64,000 bases of DNA from Odontesthes bonariensis (lineage: Eukaryota > Chordata > Actinopteri > Atheriniformes > Atherinopsidae), in the NCBI RefSeq assembly GCF_027942865.1, contig NC_134524.1, positions 7,427,536 to 7,491,535 on the forward strand, given 5' to 3'. The translations under genes and the position numbers were made by a program. The notes below the pieces were generated by a model, which was not told the DNA's origin, made no database searches, and saw nothing but the letters and a program-made list of their open reading frames with translations. Below, piece after piece: positions 41,501 to 51,500 of this stretch; within the stretch, counting starts at the first letter, position 1, and every line of letters begins with the position of its first letter.

Positions 41501-44025
41501 CACTTAACTTGGCTTCATCCGTCGGTTAAAACTACGGCATGCGGTCACTTTTCCATTAATGTTTATCGTGCACGAAGTGAAGTGAAATTTATTTATAAAG
41601 CACTTTTCAGCAACAAGGCGATCCAAAGTGCTTTACAACACAGAAAACAACAATCAGGTACAGAAATACAGAAAAAAAACATTAAAAAAAAATCAAACAC
41701 AGAAATACAGATGCAGAACATCAATCAGGTCATTTTAGCTAAATCATGCAGATGTATTCTCCTGTCCATTCCAATTAAACATACAACCCTCCTGTTGTCC
41801 TGCTGGTCAAAAGTGAGCCACTACCATGTTTAGCTGTAGAAAAAATACCTTAAACGATCTTTTTCCAACTTTAAATTTTATGACTCTTCCTAAAGGGACC
41901 CCATCATTAGAAAAAGTCATACTTTATTTTTGTTTATGTTTCCATGTGGGCTGTACATCACTAGGGTACAAAAATTGTCTTATGGGTCATTTTTGACCCG
42001 TGAATTATAAAAACATTTAAACACCAGAAAAAAGTTCACCGTTTTTTTCCCTTTCAATATAATTAATTCAGAAGTAATTACTTCACATTTATATAATAGC
42101 AATCATTTTTTTAATTTTTTATTTATTTGTTTATTTAGTAATTTATCATTATTATTAGTTCGTAGTAGCCTGGGAATTCCCATGCTGCTTTGCGCTCGAT
42201 TTCATTCTCACTGCAAAGTCAGCCTGGAAACCACCGCCCTTATTTTTACCAGAGTTTGGGAACCAATCACAGAACGGGGGGGGGCGGTGGCAGCAAGACG
42301 ATGACGACGTATATGCGCTACACCGAAGCTTGTAGAGTGTTAATCCAACATGACAAGCGGACACAACGTTACCTTTCAATGCAGCCTTAGAAAGTGTTTC
42401 GGAGTAGATTCACCCTGGGGTCATTTGAACCGTGACATCCAGCCAAGTAGCCCACACGAAGTTTTTCCGATATTGGCTGAACATCAGCTGAGTTACTGAG
42501 TTATCCCGAATAGCTTAGTACAAGCGCTAACGGACCCTGGCAGTATCTCCAAAATTATCACACTAAAATCACATGTCATGACACCAAACTTCTACAGTAG
42601 TACAAATATGGTCTGTACTCACAAAGCGATGCATTTGGAAGTTTTTACATAGTCCAGGAGTTTATTATTATCATCAACACAAGCCTGATAGCTTTTCTGC
42701 TGCTAAAGCTGCGTCGACGTCACTTCTGGGAGCCGGGAGCTTCAAAGTAAGATGAGGGTTGATCTACTACTGTAGACAACAAAGCAAGGCTGTTCAATTT
42801 CTCCATTATTAAAATAAATTCACAACTCTACAACATAAAAATTCATGTAGAATATAGCATATAGGCCTACTTTGTTGTCAATTTAAGTAGCTTAGAACGC
42901 AAGTTTACTTTTATTTTCCATTTTTTTCTTCTTCCTCGTCGAATTTCTGTCGTCATCTGGTATAAGTGATACAATTGGCTATGAATCGCGCGCAAAGCAG
43001 CATGGGAAGAACCTGACGTCATTTGATAGACATTCGTAGCGCCCAATAAACGGCTCTAGGCATTTGTAAACCACGCCTCAAATACGAGAAAATGCACACC
43101 TAGTTCCCAGACCACCATCTCATCGAGATTGTGGACGCGTCAGCCAGGCTAAGTTCGTAGTATTTTTTACTAGAATTGGTATTATTATTGTTGTTGTTAA
43201 TACAATCATTGTAAATATTTAAAAACAATTTGAGCTACTTGACTAATTTGAATTTCCCCCCATTGGGGGATGAATAAAGTATTTTTCTATTCTATTTCTA
43301 TTCTATTCTAATAAACCTTTATTATGTAAAAGAAAACTGAGAAAACAAGAAAAAAGTGTAATCCTGAAAACTAGTGATTGTCTTTTTGTATTGTGTAACA
43401 AAAAATACATGATAAAAAATGTATTGAATTGAGTTGAATAGATAAATAACAGGTGGTTTCATCATACAAAATAGATTTTGGATTTAAAATTCCATTAAGT
43501 TGCTTTATTTTGGGGCTTTGGTAGGACAAGGGGAGTAAACAGAATGTTAAGACCGCACAAGGGTTAAAAAAAAAATAATAATAATTAATTAATTTATTTA
43601 TTTATTACTAGGTGTCCGCTGTCAGGTACTTCCTGAACCTTAAAGGATAAAAAGGTAAAAAACGTTAAAGGATAAAAACGTTATCACGTTTTATTCAGAT
43701 AAAGGCGTGTTTCATCGGCCTTTTAATGATGCGTGCAGTGATGTAACCCTTATGCATCACATGTCAGCTGCACGTCTGAGCCCCTCAACTTTCTCTGTTC
43801 AGTGACCCTCAGGTGGCGCTTGCACTTTGAATTCGTCACGGCCCGCGAGCCCATGGAGCCGCCCACCGTCCTGCAGAACCAATCGGAGGTCACGGTTTGG
43901 GCCGGGGCGGAGCACGTCAACGTGGACACCTTCAGCTGGAATCTGCCAATCAAAGTGCTGCCCACGAACCCGGCGCTGGCGTCCTACGTGTCGCAGTTTA
44001 CAGGAACCAACAGCATCAATATTTG

Positions 44026-44026
<1 letters not shown>
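35532..44026 (+). CDS. rgp1: RGP1, Ric1-Rgp1 Rab6A exchange-factor subunit
   Basis: Partner of RIC1 in the guanine-nucleotide exchange complex for Rab6A, acting at the Golgi in retrograde endosome-to-TGN traffic. Exons: 35532-35647, 37882-38015, 38147-38230, 38380-38529, 39635-39781, 41003-41130, 41211-41388 and 43803-44026. The total is 1161 bases, 386 codons plus stop (human about 391), with all junctions GT-AG and in phase. Diagnostic stretches are [68 protein letters not shown]-like, VYRLGED, and the end [15 protein letters not shown] then TNSINI. The arrestin-like Rgp1 domain spans nearly the whole chain. Exon 3 uses the donor CCT/GTAGGT. Divergent from GBA2. The 3'UTR opens directly into a GT microsatellite. 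Confidence 0.96.
36936..37589. mobile_element. TTAA fold-back element, copy 2
   Basis: 654 bases including TTAA at both ends; arms AGGGATAGTTCACCTCTTTT ... GGCAAACTATCCCT. The arms are nearly complete inverted copies and meet around the GGGAGAGAAAATAGGGCCAAG hairpin (37195-37330). Lies in RGP1 intron 1. Confidence 0.88.
37735..37860 (+). repeat. LINE-type 3' tail
   Basis: AAGTGCCTTGAGATGGCTTT ... GGTGCTATATAAACTAAACTG plus TGAATT repeats. Same family as 19425-19765. It ends about 20 bases before RGP1 exon 2 at 37882. Confidence 0.6.
38743..39367 (+). mobile_element. hAT element (GGGCTGGGC family) retaining a BED finger
   Basis: 625 bases, TAAGGCTGGGCGAGTTAAC ... GTTGCCCAGCCCTA, flanked by a perfect 8-base duplication CTTTTTAC (38735-38742 and 39368-39375). 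Inside, plus-strand 38950-39110 reads [20 protein letters not shown] then C, and [11 protein letters not shown]: a BED-type zinc finger with C-x2-C and H-x4-H. It is therefore a deletion derivative of a hAT transposon, left with the DNA-binding start of its transposase. Lies in RGP1 intron 4. Confidence 0.9.
39860..40253 (-). repeat. L2-like LINE 3' part, interrupted by a MITE
   Basis: Antisense LINE 3' region (GAGAGGCAGATCGTTCCACA, AGTGCTGTACAGAAAAATA) with an A/AAT-rich tail. It continues at 40657-40910 (GATCCTAAAATCTATGGGCA, TTACAGTTATCCAGCGTAGT) after the CACTG MITE. No intact protein. Confidence 0.6.
40254..40656. mobile_element. CACTG-ended MITE, copy 4
   Basis: 403 bases in opposite orientation to copies 1-3: CACTGGAAAAAATGCCCCTCC ... 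GACTTTGATTTTTTTACAGTG. The flanks TG and GG do not match, so the duplication has decayed or the site was altered. Inserted in a LINE tail in RGP1 intron 5. Confidence 0.85.
41570..41720 (-). repeat. LINE tail fragment
   Basis: GAAATTTATTTATAAAGCAC ... CCAAAGTGCTTTACAACACA is the antisense of a standard fish LINE 3' end. Lies in RGP1 intron 7. Confidence 0.5.
41787..43567. mobile_element. piggyBac-like TTAA element, copy 1 (with two nested parts)
   Basis: CCCTCCTGTTGTCC ... GACCGCACAAGGG-TTAA. The right TTAA is intact and the left site reads ACAA. It contains the paired words GGGTCA/TGACCC, a Rex-like LINE tail also present in the other copies, and the 9-bp-TSD element 42166-43151. CCCT ends with a TTAA target fit the piggyBac superfamily. 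No transposase is seen. Confidence 0.75.
42166..43151. mobile_element. Non-autonomous element with 9-bp TSD (MULE-like), copy 2
   Basis: 986 bases with the same ends as copy 1 (TAGCCTGGG ... CCAGGCTA), flanked by a perfect AGTTCGTAG duplication (42157-42165 and 43152-43160). By eye it is very similar to copy 1 over its whole length, which points to recent spread. Inserted inside the TTAA element in RGP1 intron 7. Confidence 0.85.

Positions 44027-44030
<4 letters not shown>

Positions 44031-44101
<71 letters not shown>
44031..44101 (+). repeat. (GT)n microsatellite in RGP1 3'UTR
   Basis: About 35 GT units start 5 bases after the RGP1 stop codon (TGA at 44024-44026). Downstream to 44480 are several copies of the word GTCCTCACTTTGT/GTGAGGAC, a pattern often found beside GT repeats in fish. 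Confidence 0.95.
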
Positions 44102-44103
<2 letters not shown>

Positions 44104-44610
44104 CTTGCACCTACTGTTGAGTGAGGACCACCTCAAGTTTGAGTGAGGACATTTTTACATAGTGAGGACATTTTGTCCGGTCCTCACTTTGTTTCCCTCT
44201 AGATGACCTCCTTAGGTTATATAGATGCTATCCTTTTAATTTTCTCAGTAGGACCTCAGAATGTCCTAAGTGTCAATTTTTCACCCCTAAAGTTTAACAC
44301 AGATTAAAATCTTTTTCTGAATCTTTTGTGCTTCTCAAAATCTGAAGCAATGTATCGGATCACTGTGCCACCGAGTGTCTGGAATGACACTTTGTTTGTT
44401 TCTAAGTGAACTAGAAATACTGGTCCTCACTTTGTGAGTGGTTTTAGTCGGTCCTTACTCAGCATTAAGTACGAGAGTGTGTGTGTGTGTCTTTTAATTT
44501 TCTTTACAGATGAGAAACGATTCCAGTGGATAAAATGTATAATTAATGCAACCTACTGTATGTTCAGCCTTTTTTCGCGTGCATGTAGCCGTAGGCATTT
44601 TAGCTTATTT

Positions 44611-44978
44611 GAACGTGGAACATCTTCCTTTTTGGAAGAGCGCAACTCTCTTTATTTATTTCGTTTTTACACTCGTTTTTTTTTTTTTTTTTTTTTTTTT
44701 TGCCCTCATTTTATGAAACCGGCTTTTCTAAGGCGAGATAGTTTCTTCTGTGTAACCGCTTTGCTTTCCGCTCGGACAGAGGCTGCACCGAGATGTAAGA
44801 ACTACAGAGAAAATTAAAGTGTGGCCTGAAATTTCTCAAATTAAGTGTTTGTTTTTGTTTCAAAACAAGAATTTTATTCGTTTTTTTTGTTTTGTAAATG
44901 ATACAGCATGATATGTCAAAGTCAAAAGAAACATATATTAGTGTATGTGGTCTATATATTTGCCGTTATTTACAAGAA
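44611..44978. repeat. Unclassified dispersed repeat, copy 1
   Basis: GAACGTGGAACATCTTCC ... CTATATATTTGCCGTTATTTAC, with a poly-T run at about 44678-44700. A second copy at 48838-49198 is about 90% alike by eye. Contains GAGAAAATTAAAGTGTGGCC. No coding signal that I can assign, no clear terminal repeats. Lies between the convergent ends of RGP1 and MSMP and could contribute to either 3'UTR. Confidence 0.6.
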
Positions 44979-45283
44979 TCCGGATCCGTTAAAGATTGCA
45001 GAAGAAATTACAAACGTTAAACGAAAGCAGATGTTTTACTGAGAAACAAGTTTCATTCAGGAAGACAAACAACTACTGTTGTGAATTTTTTAAACATTGT
45101 TTTGTTGGAAAGGAGGTGCCACATCTTTTACATTGATGCATAACAGGGAAATCACAGATGCCGTTTAATACTGGTTCAGTTTGTGAGCTAAGAAAAACTG
45201 TTGCTGGTATGAAACTGTGGCGAGCATCAGCTTTAAGAAGAAAAAAAAAAAAGGCTGAAGTGTCACCGGTCTGCGGGGCCTCT

Positions 45284-48051
45284 TCAGTTCTCAAGCTGCT
45301 GCTGCTGCAGCTGAAGGGATCCATGACTCGGGTCCCTGTTCACTTCACCCGAGATGCAGGGCAGGCGGGGGTCGGCCGCCTTGACCAGAAACACTTTGCA
45401 GGTCACTGGCTCCACCCGCACCTCACACCATGCGGGGAAGTCCACCGGCCGATGCACCCTGAGCAGGGATGGAGACAGATGTGAAGTCTTTGAAGCTGGA
45501 AATAAATCTCCTGTTGTTTCAGTCTCTGGTTTATTCTTTGCAGAGATTATTCTTTAGAAGCTTAAAAGGAAAATGCAACAATTGTCTCGGGAGGTTACAG
45601 GTTGAAATGCTGATTTTTCTCAAAAAGTAAAGGCTTAAAATCCACTACAATACATAAGTTCAAGGTTAGAATATTACAATGCACTTAATGCATTTAGCAT
45701 TTAGGGTATTTTTAACACTCTTCTAAAGGAGTTTTGTTTTCTGTTGGAAGTTACCTGGTTTTGTCTTTTTTTGCTTTTAAATGCTTTTCATCTGCTTATA
45801 CATCGTATATTTCGTCGAATAACACTTTGGTCAACCATGGTCGTTTTAAATGTGCTTTCTAAGTTAATCAGATGCTGGTTTGGACCTCCTTAGAACTAAA
45901 AACAGGTGAAAAGTGGTCCGGTCAGCACTAGGAGTTAACACACACACACACTTCAGCATGTTATCACTGAACCTACGACCTTCAGCTGGTGCAGAACGCT
46001 GCTGCCCGTCTTTTAACCAACACCAACAGACGTGTGCACATCACTCCTGTTCTTAACTCCCTCCACTGGCTTCCTGTCCCAACGGCCTCGCCCCATCATA
46101 TTTATCTGAGCTTTTAACAGTCCTGGTAGAGCTCTGAGGTCAACAGATCAGTTTCTGCTGGAAGTGTCCAGGTCAGAATACAAACCCTGGGGTGAGCGAG
46201 CCTTTTCCCAAAGCTGCCCCCAGGCTCTGGAATAAGCTCCCCGTCCAGCTGCCTCTTATTTCTGACCTGGGCCGCTTCACATCTAGGCTAAAAACCTACT
46301 TATTTAGGATTGCTTTTAATACCCAGTAGTATGATGACACTTTTATCTTATTTTATTGCTTTCACTGTTCTTTTATTGTTTTTATTTGTTTTTACTTATT
46401 CTTCTCTTTATTTATTACCCGCTGTAAAGCACTTTGGTACATCGTAAGGATTGTCTGTAAAGGGCTGTATAAATAAAGTACATTTACATTTAAAATCCAC
46501 TACATTTATGTGTAAATTCGGATTCATTTGAGTCTCAGCCACCGACTGCGTTAAATCCCTTTAACACTACCAATAATACAGGAATGATTAAGCAGGTCGA
46601 ATACATTTATGTTACGTTTAAATGATGTGAAACTGCAACCCAAGTCGTCCCGGGAGGACAAATGAATTTCCGTGCAGCACAACGTCTCTGAAGCTGGCTG
46701 CAGTGTGAACGGTGGGCATCTGGACACCAAACCACAGAGGCTGTTTGTGTACTCACGTCTCGCAGCAACCGACTCCAACAGGGTGCAGACAGGTGCACTC
46801 CATGCAGGCATTGTCCATCCAGGTTTCCCCCAGCGAGTAGTGCTTCCCCTCGAACACACACAGAGCTTGGACGACACACGGAAGCGCATTCTTTAACAAT
46901 GATAGCTCCAAGTATAAGTGAAATGTGCATGATGAGAGTTTAACCCTTGTGCGGTCTTAACATTCTGTGTACTCCCCTCGTCCTATGGGTCAAAAATCAC
47001 CCGCCCCACCAAAGCCCCAAAATAAAGCAACTTAATTGAATTTTAAATCCAAAATCTATTTTGTATGATGAAACCACCTGTTATTTATCTATTCAACTCA
47101 ATTCAATACATTTTTTATCATGTATTTTTTGTTACACAATACAAAAAGACAATCACCAGTTTTCAGGATTACACTTTTTTTTTTTTTTTACCACAAACCA
47201 ACTGTCAGTTGGACCAACAGTTTTCTTGTTTTCTCAGTTTTCTTTTACATAATAAAGGTTTATTAGAATAGAAATAGAATAGAAAAATACTTTATTCATC
47301 CCCCAATGGGGTAAATTCAAATTAGTCAAGTAGCTCAAATTGTTTTTAAATATTTACAATGATTGTATTAACAACAATAATAATAATAATACCAATTCTA
47401 GTAAAAAAAAATACTACTACTAACTAATAATAATGATAAATGACTAAATAAGCAAATAAATAAAATAAAAATTAAAAAATGATTGCTATTATATAAATAT
47501 GAAGTAATTACTTACCAGTTTTCAGGATAACACTTTTTTTTTTTTTTTACCACAAACCAACTGTCAGTTGGACCAACAGTTTTCTTGTTTTCTCACTTTT
47601 CTTTTACATAATAAAGGTTTAATATTGCTATTATATAAATGTGAAGTAATTACTTCTGAATTAATTATATTGAAAGGGGAAAAAAACAGTGAACTTTTTT
47701 CTGGTGTTCAAATGTTTTTATAATTCACGGGTCAAAAATGACCCATAAGACAATCTTTGTACCCTAGTGATGTACAGCCCACATGGAAACATAAACAAAA
47801 ATAAAGTATGACTTTTTCTAATGATGGGAAAAGTCATTAAATTTCAAGTTGGAAAAAGATAGTTTAAGGTATTCTTTCTACAGCTAAACATGGTAGTGGG
47901 TCACTTTTGACCCGCAGGAGGGTTAAAAGCGTGATATCTCACCTCTGGAGTTGAAGTGGCACTCCATGGGTGCAGCAGAGGCGCCGCCGGCCCACAGGAG
48001 GAACCCTGCAGCCGTTACCAAGTAGTTAACCACGGAGAGCTCCATCTTCAT
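45284..48051 (-). CDS. msmp: Microseminoprotein, prostate-associated (MSMP)
   Basis: Small secreted protein of the beta-microseminoprotein family, reported in mammals as a CCR2 ligand. Exons 47943-48051, 46757-46865 and 45284-45458 give 393 bases, 130 codons plus stop. The signal peptide [20 protein letters not shown] with AGGASA is followed by a mature part with ten cysteines, as in the family's five-disulphide fold: [24 protein letters not shown] and LPC. The core GETW...[14 protein letters not shown] and DFPAWCEV is very close to the human protein (GESW...[14 protein letters not shown]). The C-terminus is short and ends in a glutamine run ([10 protein letters not shown]). Two in-frame ATGs are 6 bases apart; the upstream one (48051) adds a lysine and is preferred. 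Convergent with RGP1, as I recall for mammals. Intron 1 is nearly all transposon. Confidence 0.93.
45945..46492 (+). mobile_element. L2-like LINE 3' end
   Basis: RT C-terminal remnants (CAGAACGCTGCTGCCCGTCT, CACATCACTCCTGTTCTTAA, CTCTGGAATAAGCTCCCCG) followed by the tail CTGTAAAGCACTTTGGTACA and TGTATAAATAAAGTACATTTA. 5' truncated; lies in MSMP intron 2 in opposite orientation to the gene. Confidence 0.75.
46940..47926. mobile_element. piggyBac-like TTAA element, copy 2, filling MSMP intron 1
   Basis: TTAA-CCCTTGTGCGGTCTTAAC ... TTGACCCGCAGGAGGG-TTAA, TTAA on both sides. 987 bases. Holds the Rex-like LINE tail and two copies of a segment with a poly-T run next to ACCACAAACCAACTGTCAGT (about 47150-47270 and 47513-47620). 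Its right end is 16 bases from the MSMP exon 1 donor, and its left end is about 74 bases from exon 2. Confidence 0.88.
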
Positions 48052-48096
48052 CTGGTCCGATCAGCTTGTGGTTCCTCCTCTCCCTTCAGTCCCTCA

Positions 48097-48102
48097 TTTA
48101 TA
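48097..48102 (-). promoter_or_regulatory. TATA box of MSMP
   Basis: TATAAA on the minus strand (in GATGTATAAATGAGG), 46 bases before the preferred ATG at 48051. A start site 25-30 bases downstream would leave a 5'UTR of about 20 bases. Single clear TATA element in this flank. Confidence 0.6.
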
Positions 48103-48721
48103 CATCCTGAGGGTTTACGACAGTGGCGTGGAGGTGTGGTCCACACCGTCATGTGGCCGGCAGCCCTTGGCTGTGAAAGGTATCAGCGGCGCCATCCGTC
48201 AGGAATGAGGTGACGGTGATGTTGTACGGAGGGGGGGGAGTAAACAGAAGGGAATCTGGTGTCTTGGCACGATTTTGGCACCGCAGAGATGGACTCTCTG
48301 CGCTTCAGCGGGCATGAACCTCCAAAGTGATAGAAACAATGACACATCCATGCGGTGACTAAGAGAGGGAAGGATAGGAGAGAGGTGAGCTGGAGGGCAG
48401 TGAAAGATGTCCAAGGAGAGTAGGAGGAGGAGAGGCCGAGGGATGGGATGGAATTACCTAACATGATTCATCACCATTCAACCATCGGTTCTGTATATGT
48501 ACAGCAGCTGAAAATGTGACACATGTTAAACACATGTATGCGTCCTGATCTATGATACCGCAAATATAAAGTCATGTGGCAAAGAAAGCGTGTGCCCCAT
48601 TTCAATTCTGGGGTTTTACATTTTGGGTCTTAAAATAAGGTAAGTGCGACCAAAGATAAGCGACAACACATGACACATTACACTGTGTCATTACTTATTT
48701 AACACAAACTAAGCCAATATG

Positions 48722-49950
48722 CAGAAAAACAAAAGTCCACCCCGTGATTTAACAGCTTGTAAGACCACCTTTAGCGGCTCTCTGAAGGTCCCACCACAGC
48801 ATCTCAGTCAGCCTGAGGTCTGGACTCTGACTGGACTGAACGTGGAACATCTTCCTTTTTGGAAGAGCGCAACACTCTTTATTTATTTCGTTTTTACACT
48901 GGTTTTTGGGGGGGTTTCTGCCCTCATTTTTATGAAACCGGCTTTTCTAACGCCAGATGTTTTCTTCTGTGTAACCGCTTTGCTTTCCGCTCGGACAGAG
49001 GCTGCACCGAGATGTAAGGACTACAGAGAAAATTAAAGTGTGGCCTGAAATTTCTCAAATTAAGTGTTTGTTTTTGTTTCAAAACAAGAATTTTATTTGT
49101 TTTTTGTTTTGTAAATGAGTTACAGCGTGATATGTCAAAGTCAAAAGAAACATATATTAGTGTATGTGGTCTATATATCTGCTGTTATTTACAAGAAGTC
49201 AGAGTTGGATCCTGAAGGTCCCAGCACAGCATCTCAGTCAGGCTGAGGTCTGGACTCTGACTGGACCAAACAACACTTTGATTCTTCTCTTCTTCACACA
49301 TTCTGCTGTAGATCCGCTGCTGTGTTTGGGATCTTTGTCCTGTTGAAGAGCCAGTTTCAGCCCAGCTTTAGCTGTCGGAGAGACGGCCTCACATCTGACT
49401 CTAGAACACTTTGGTATCCAGAGGAGTTGATGGTGGACTCAATGGCTGCAAGGTGCCCAGGTCCTGTGGCTGCAGAACGAGCTGAATTAGCTGGGACATC
49501 TTTAATATCTTGAATGTTTTCCACTTGTGAATAATCTTTCCAAATAGTTTGGAAATGGCCTTATAACCCTTCCCAGATTGATGGGCAGCAACAGTTGCTT
49601 CTCTAAGATCATTGCTGATGTCTTTCCTCCTTGGCATTGTGCTAACACACACCAAACTGATAAACCTTCTGCTTTTATAGAGCTGCTCACACTTCCTGGT
49701 GATCACCTGGCTGCTACTTTCCTCCTTAATTCCTGTGGAATCTGTAAGGGTTCACTTACTTTTTCACACACTGCTTCTGCATTTTGGTTTACTTTAGTGA
49801 AATTAATCGTGAAATGGTGTAATAGGCTACGTACCACCGTTCATCTGAAGTTGCATTTACCTTATTTTAAGATCTTATAAGGACCAGATGATGTTTCTAT
49901 TTAATCCTGATGAGTAAAGTCGTAGAATTGAAAGAGTATTTACTTTCTTT
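48722..49950 (-). mobile_element. Tc1-like transposon remnants
   Basis: On the minus strand from 49637 the sequence reads MPRRKDISNDLREATVAAHQ then SGKGYKAISKLFG and IIHKWKTF. This is the start of a Tc1-type transposase, with the segment between the two helix-turn-helix halves deleted. Sequence 49265-49500 (TTGTCCTGTTGAAGAGCCAG, CTCTAGAACACTTTGGTATC) matches the middle region of such elements. A 53-base stretch near GGTCCCAGCACAGCATCTCA occurs twice (48784 and 49213), flanking the unclassified repeat. Confidence 0.65.
48838..49198. repeat. Unclassified dispersed repeat, copy 2
   Basis: GAACGTGGAACATCTTCC ... TATATCTGCTGTTATTTACAAGAA, closely matching 44611-44978. Here it splits a Tc1-like remnant and is flanked by two copies of a 53-base Tc1 segment. 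Nature unknown. Confidence 0.6.
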
Positions 49951-50589
49951 TTCACACGCAGTATCTGTAGAAGTAAAAGAAACCGAGAACTATGACAACT
50001 GGTTATTAGAGGGCCTCACTTGTACAAACAGACATGTTAAGAATCACTTCCACAAAGAGCACAATCTTATAGTGCCTTCATAGTGAACCAGTCAAAACCC
50101 AGCTGACCACCTTTGGGAGTTTTTGGACGATCTCCACCACCGTCATCAGAAAACTGCAGGACAATGATGTTTATCCACCCCAGAGAAGCTATAAAAAGGA
50201 GCATGGAAACTGACTGCACCAGCTCACTGATTCTATTAATATTGTTTCTATCCTTTAATCCTTTACCCATTTATTATCTATATATACTTATTGGTACCTT
50301 CCTCTTGCACAGTCAGGCTGTAACATCCGACCGTCTGCCAGATCGCATCATGATCTCCAGTATGTGACCTCATGCAGGTCCAATGCAACCGAAAAGCCCC
50401 AAAGGAAGCAATAAAGATTTAAACATATTCGGCGTTGGTGGAAAATATTTCCGACTCTTTCAAGTTTTCCACATTTTGTCGTCTTTCATCCTCATCATAA
50501 AATTGATTTAGTTCTTTTTTTCCTCATTTCAGATCAGTCCCAACACAGTTCTCTGCAGTGGCAAAGCTGTACTTTGAAATTTTCTGTTA

Positions 50590-51096
50590 ATTTAAGTACC
50601 AAGTCACACATGTGCAAGTCTCAAGTAAGTCCCAAGTCATTTTTTCTTGGTCAAGTCAAGTCAAAGTCGAGTCACCTTATTATTGCAATTTTACCTGCAG
50701 AATCTGATCTTAATAAAGTGAAAAGACAAGATATAAGTAACTGTCATTAAACATCATTGGCCAATGTGTCCAACCTGTCCACCCCGTATCATATCAAGCT
50801 AACGTTAGCTAACTACAGACTAGGCTAACAGGATAATATTAGCTAATTTGACAAGCACTTACTGGTCAGAATGGATCTTCAAATGACGAACAAAGTTAGA
50901 AGTTATGGTAGATGCTTAACACTCAAGTCATTCAAGTCATCGTGTCTCAAGTCAAGTCAAGTGCCGAGTCTTTAACTTCCGAGTCCGAGTCGAGTCTCAA
51001 GTCTTTTGTTTTTTGTCAAGTCAAGTCACAAGTCATCAAAACAGCAACCCGAGTCGACTTGAGTCCAAGTCACAGTGACTCGAGTCCCCATCTCTG
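50590..51096. mobile_element. hAT-like MITE (CAAGTC-rich), left end missing
   Basis: ACCAAGTCACACATGTGCAAG ... GACTCGAGTCCCCATCTCTG. The internal CAAGTC/GAGTC words match the copy at 59441-59990. About 200 central bases (50690-50920) differ from that copy. The left CAGAGATGG end is absent. Confidence 0.6.
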
Positions 51097-51099
51097 CAG

Positions 51100-51500
51100 G
51101 TTTCCCACTCTCTTAAATAATCTTTTTAAACTTCAAATCTTCTTGGACCCTAGATTAGATTGGATTATATTCATCTTTACAAGCTTGGCATACTATTTCT
51201 TTGGAAGTTTTTGTCTTTGGAGCCATTTTCAAGTCCTTAAAGAGAAGTTATCATGGACTCAGGTCCATGCTTTTGCTGGACTACTTCAGAACCGTCACAG
51301 AGGTTCTCCACTACTGTGGTCGTGTCTGGTTGTTGTTGACATGTAAACCTTCATTCCAGCCTGACATTCCTGAGCATTCTGGATACAGTTTTCTCTCAGC
51401 ATAGCTCTTTGTTTTTCTACATCAAACTCTCCGTCACAGAGAAGCATCCTGCTGCCACCATCATGTTTGACTACAGTTTTGTTATTTTAATTGGGTGACA
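51100..51500. mobile_element. Tc1-like remnant
   Basis: ACAGAGAAGCATCCTGCTGC then CACCATCATGTTTGACTAC is the recurring signature of decayed Tc1-like elements in fish (antisense of the transposase catalytic region). No readable frame remains. Confidence 0.4.

Noticed and set aside
43799-44120. Long ORFs on both strands across the GT repeat (poly-Thr-His and poly-Cys-Val readings)
   Set aside because: They are translations of the (GT)n microsatellite plus out-of-frame RGP1 sequence; the real frame ends at 44026.
44611-49198. Reading the two unclassified repeats as terminal repeats of one LTR-type element around MSMP
   Set aside because: The host gene MSMP and unrelated LINE and TTAA elements lie between them, the copies differ by about 10%, and no internal retroelement sequence is present.
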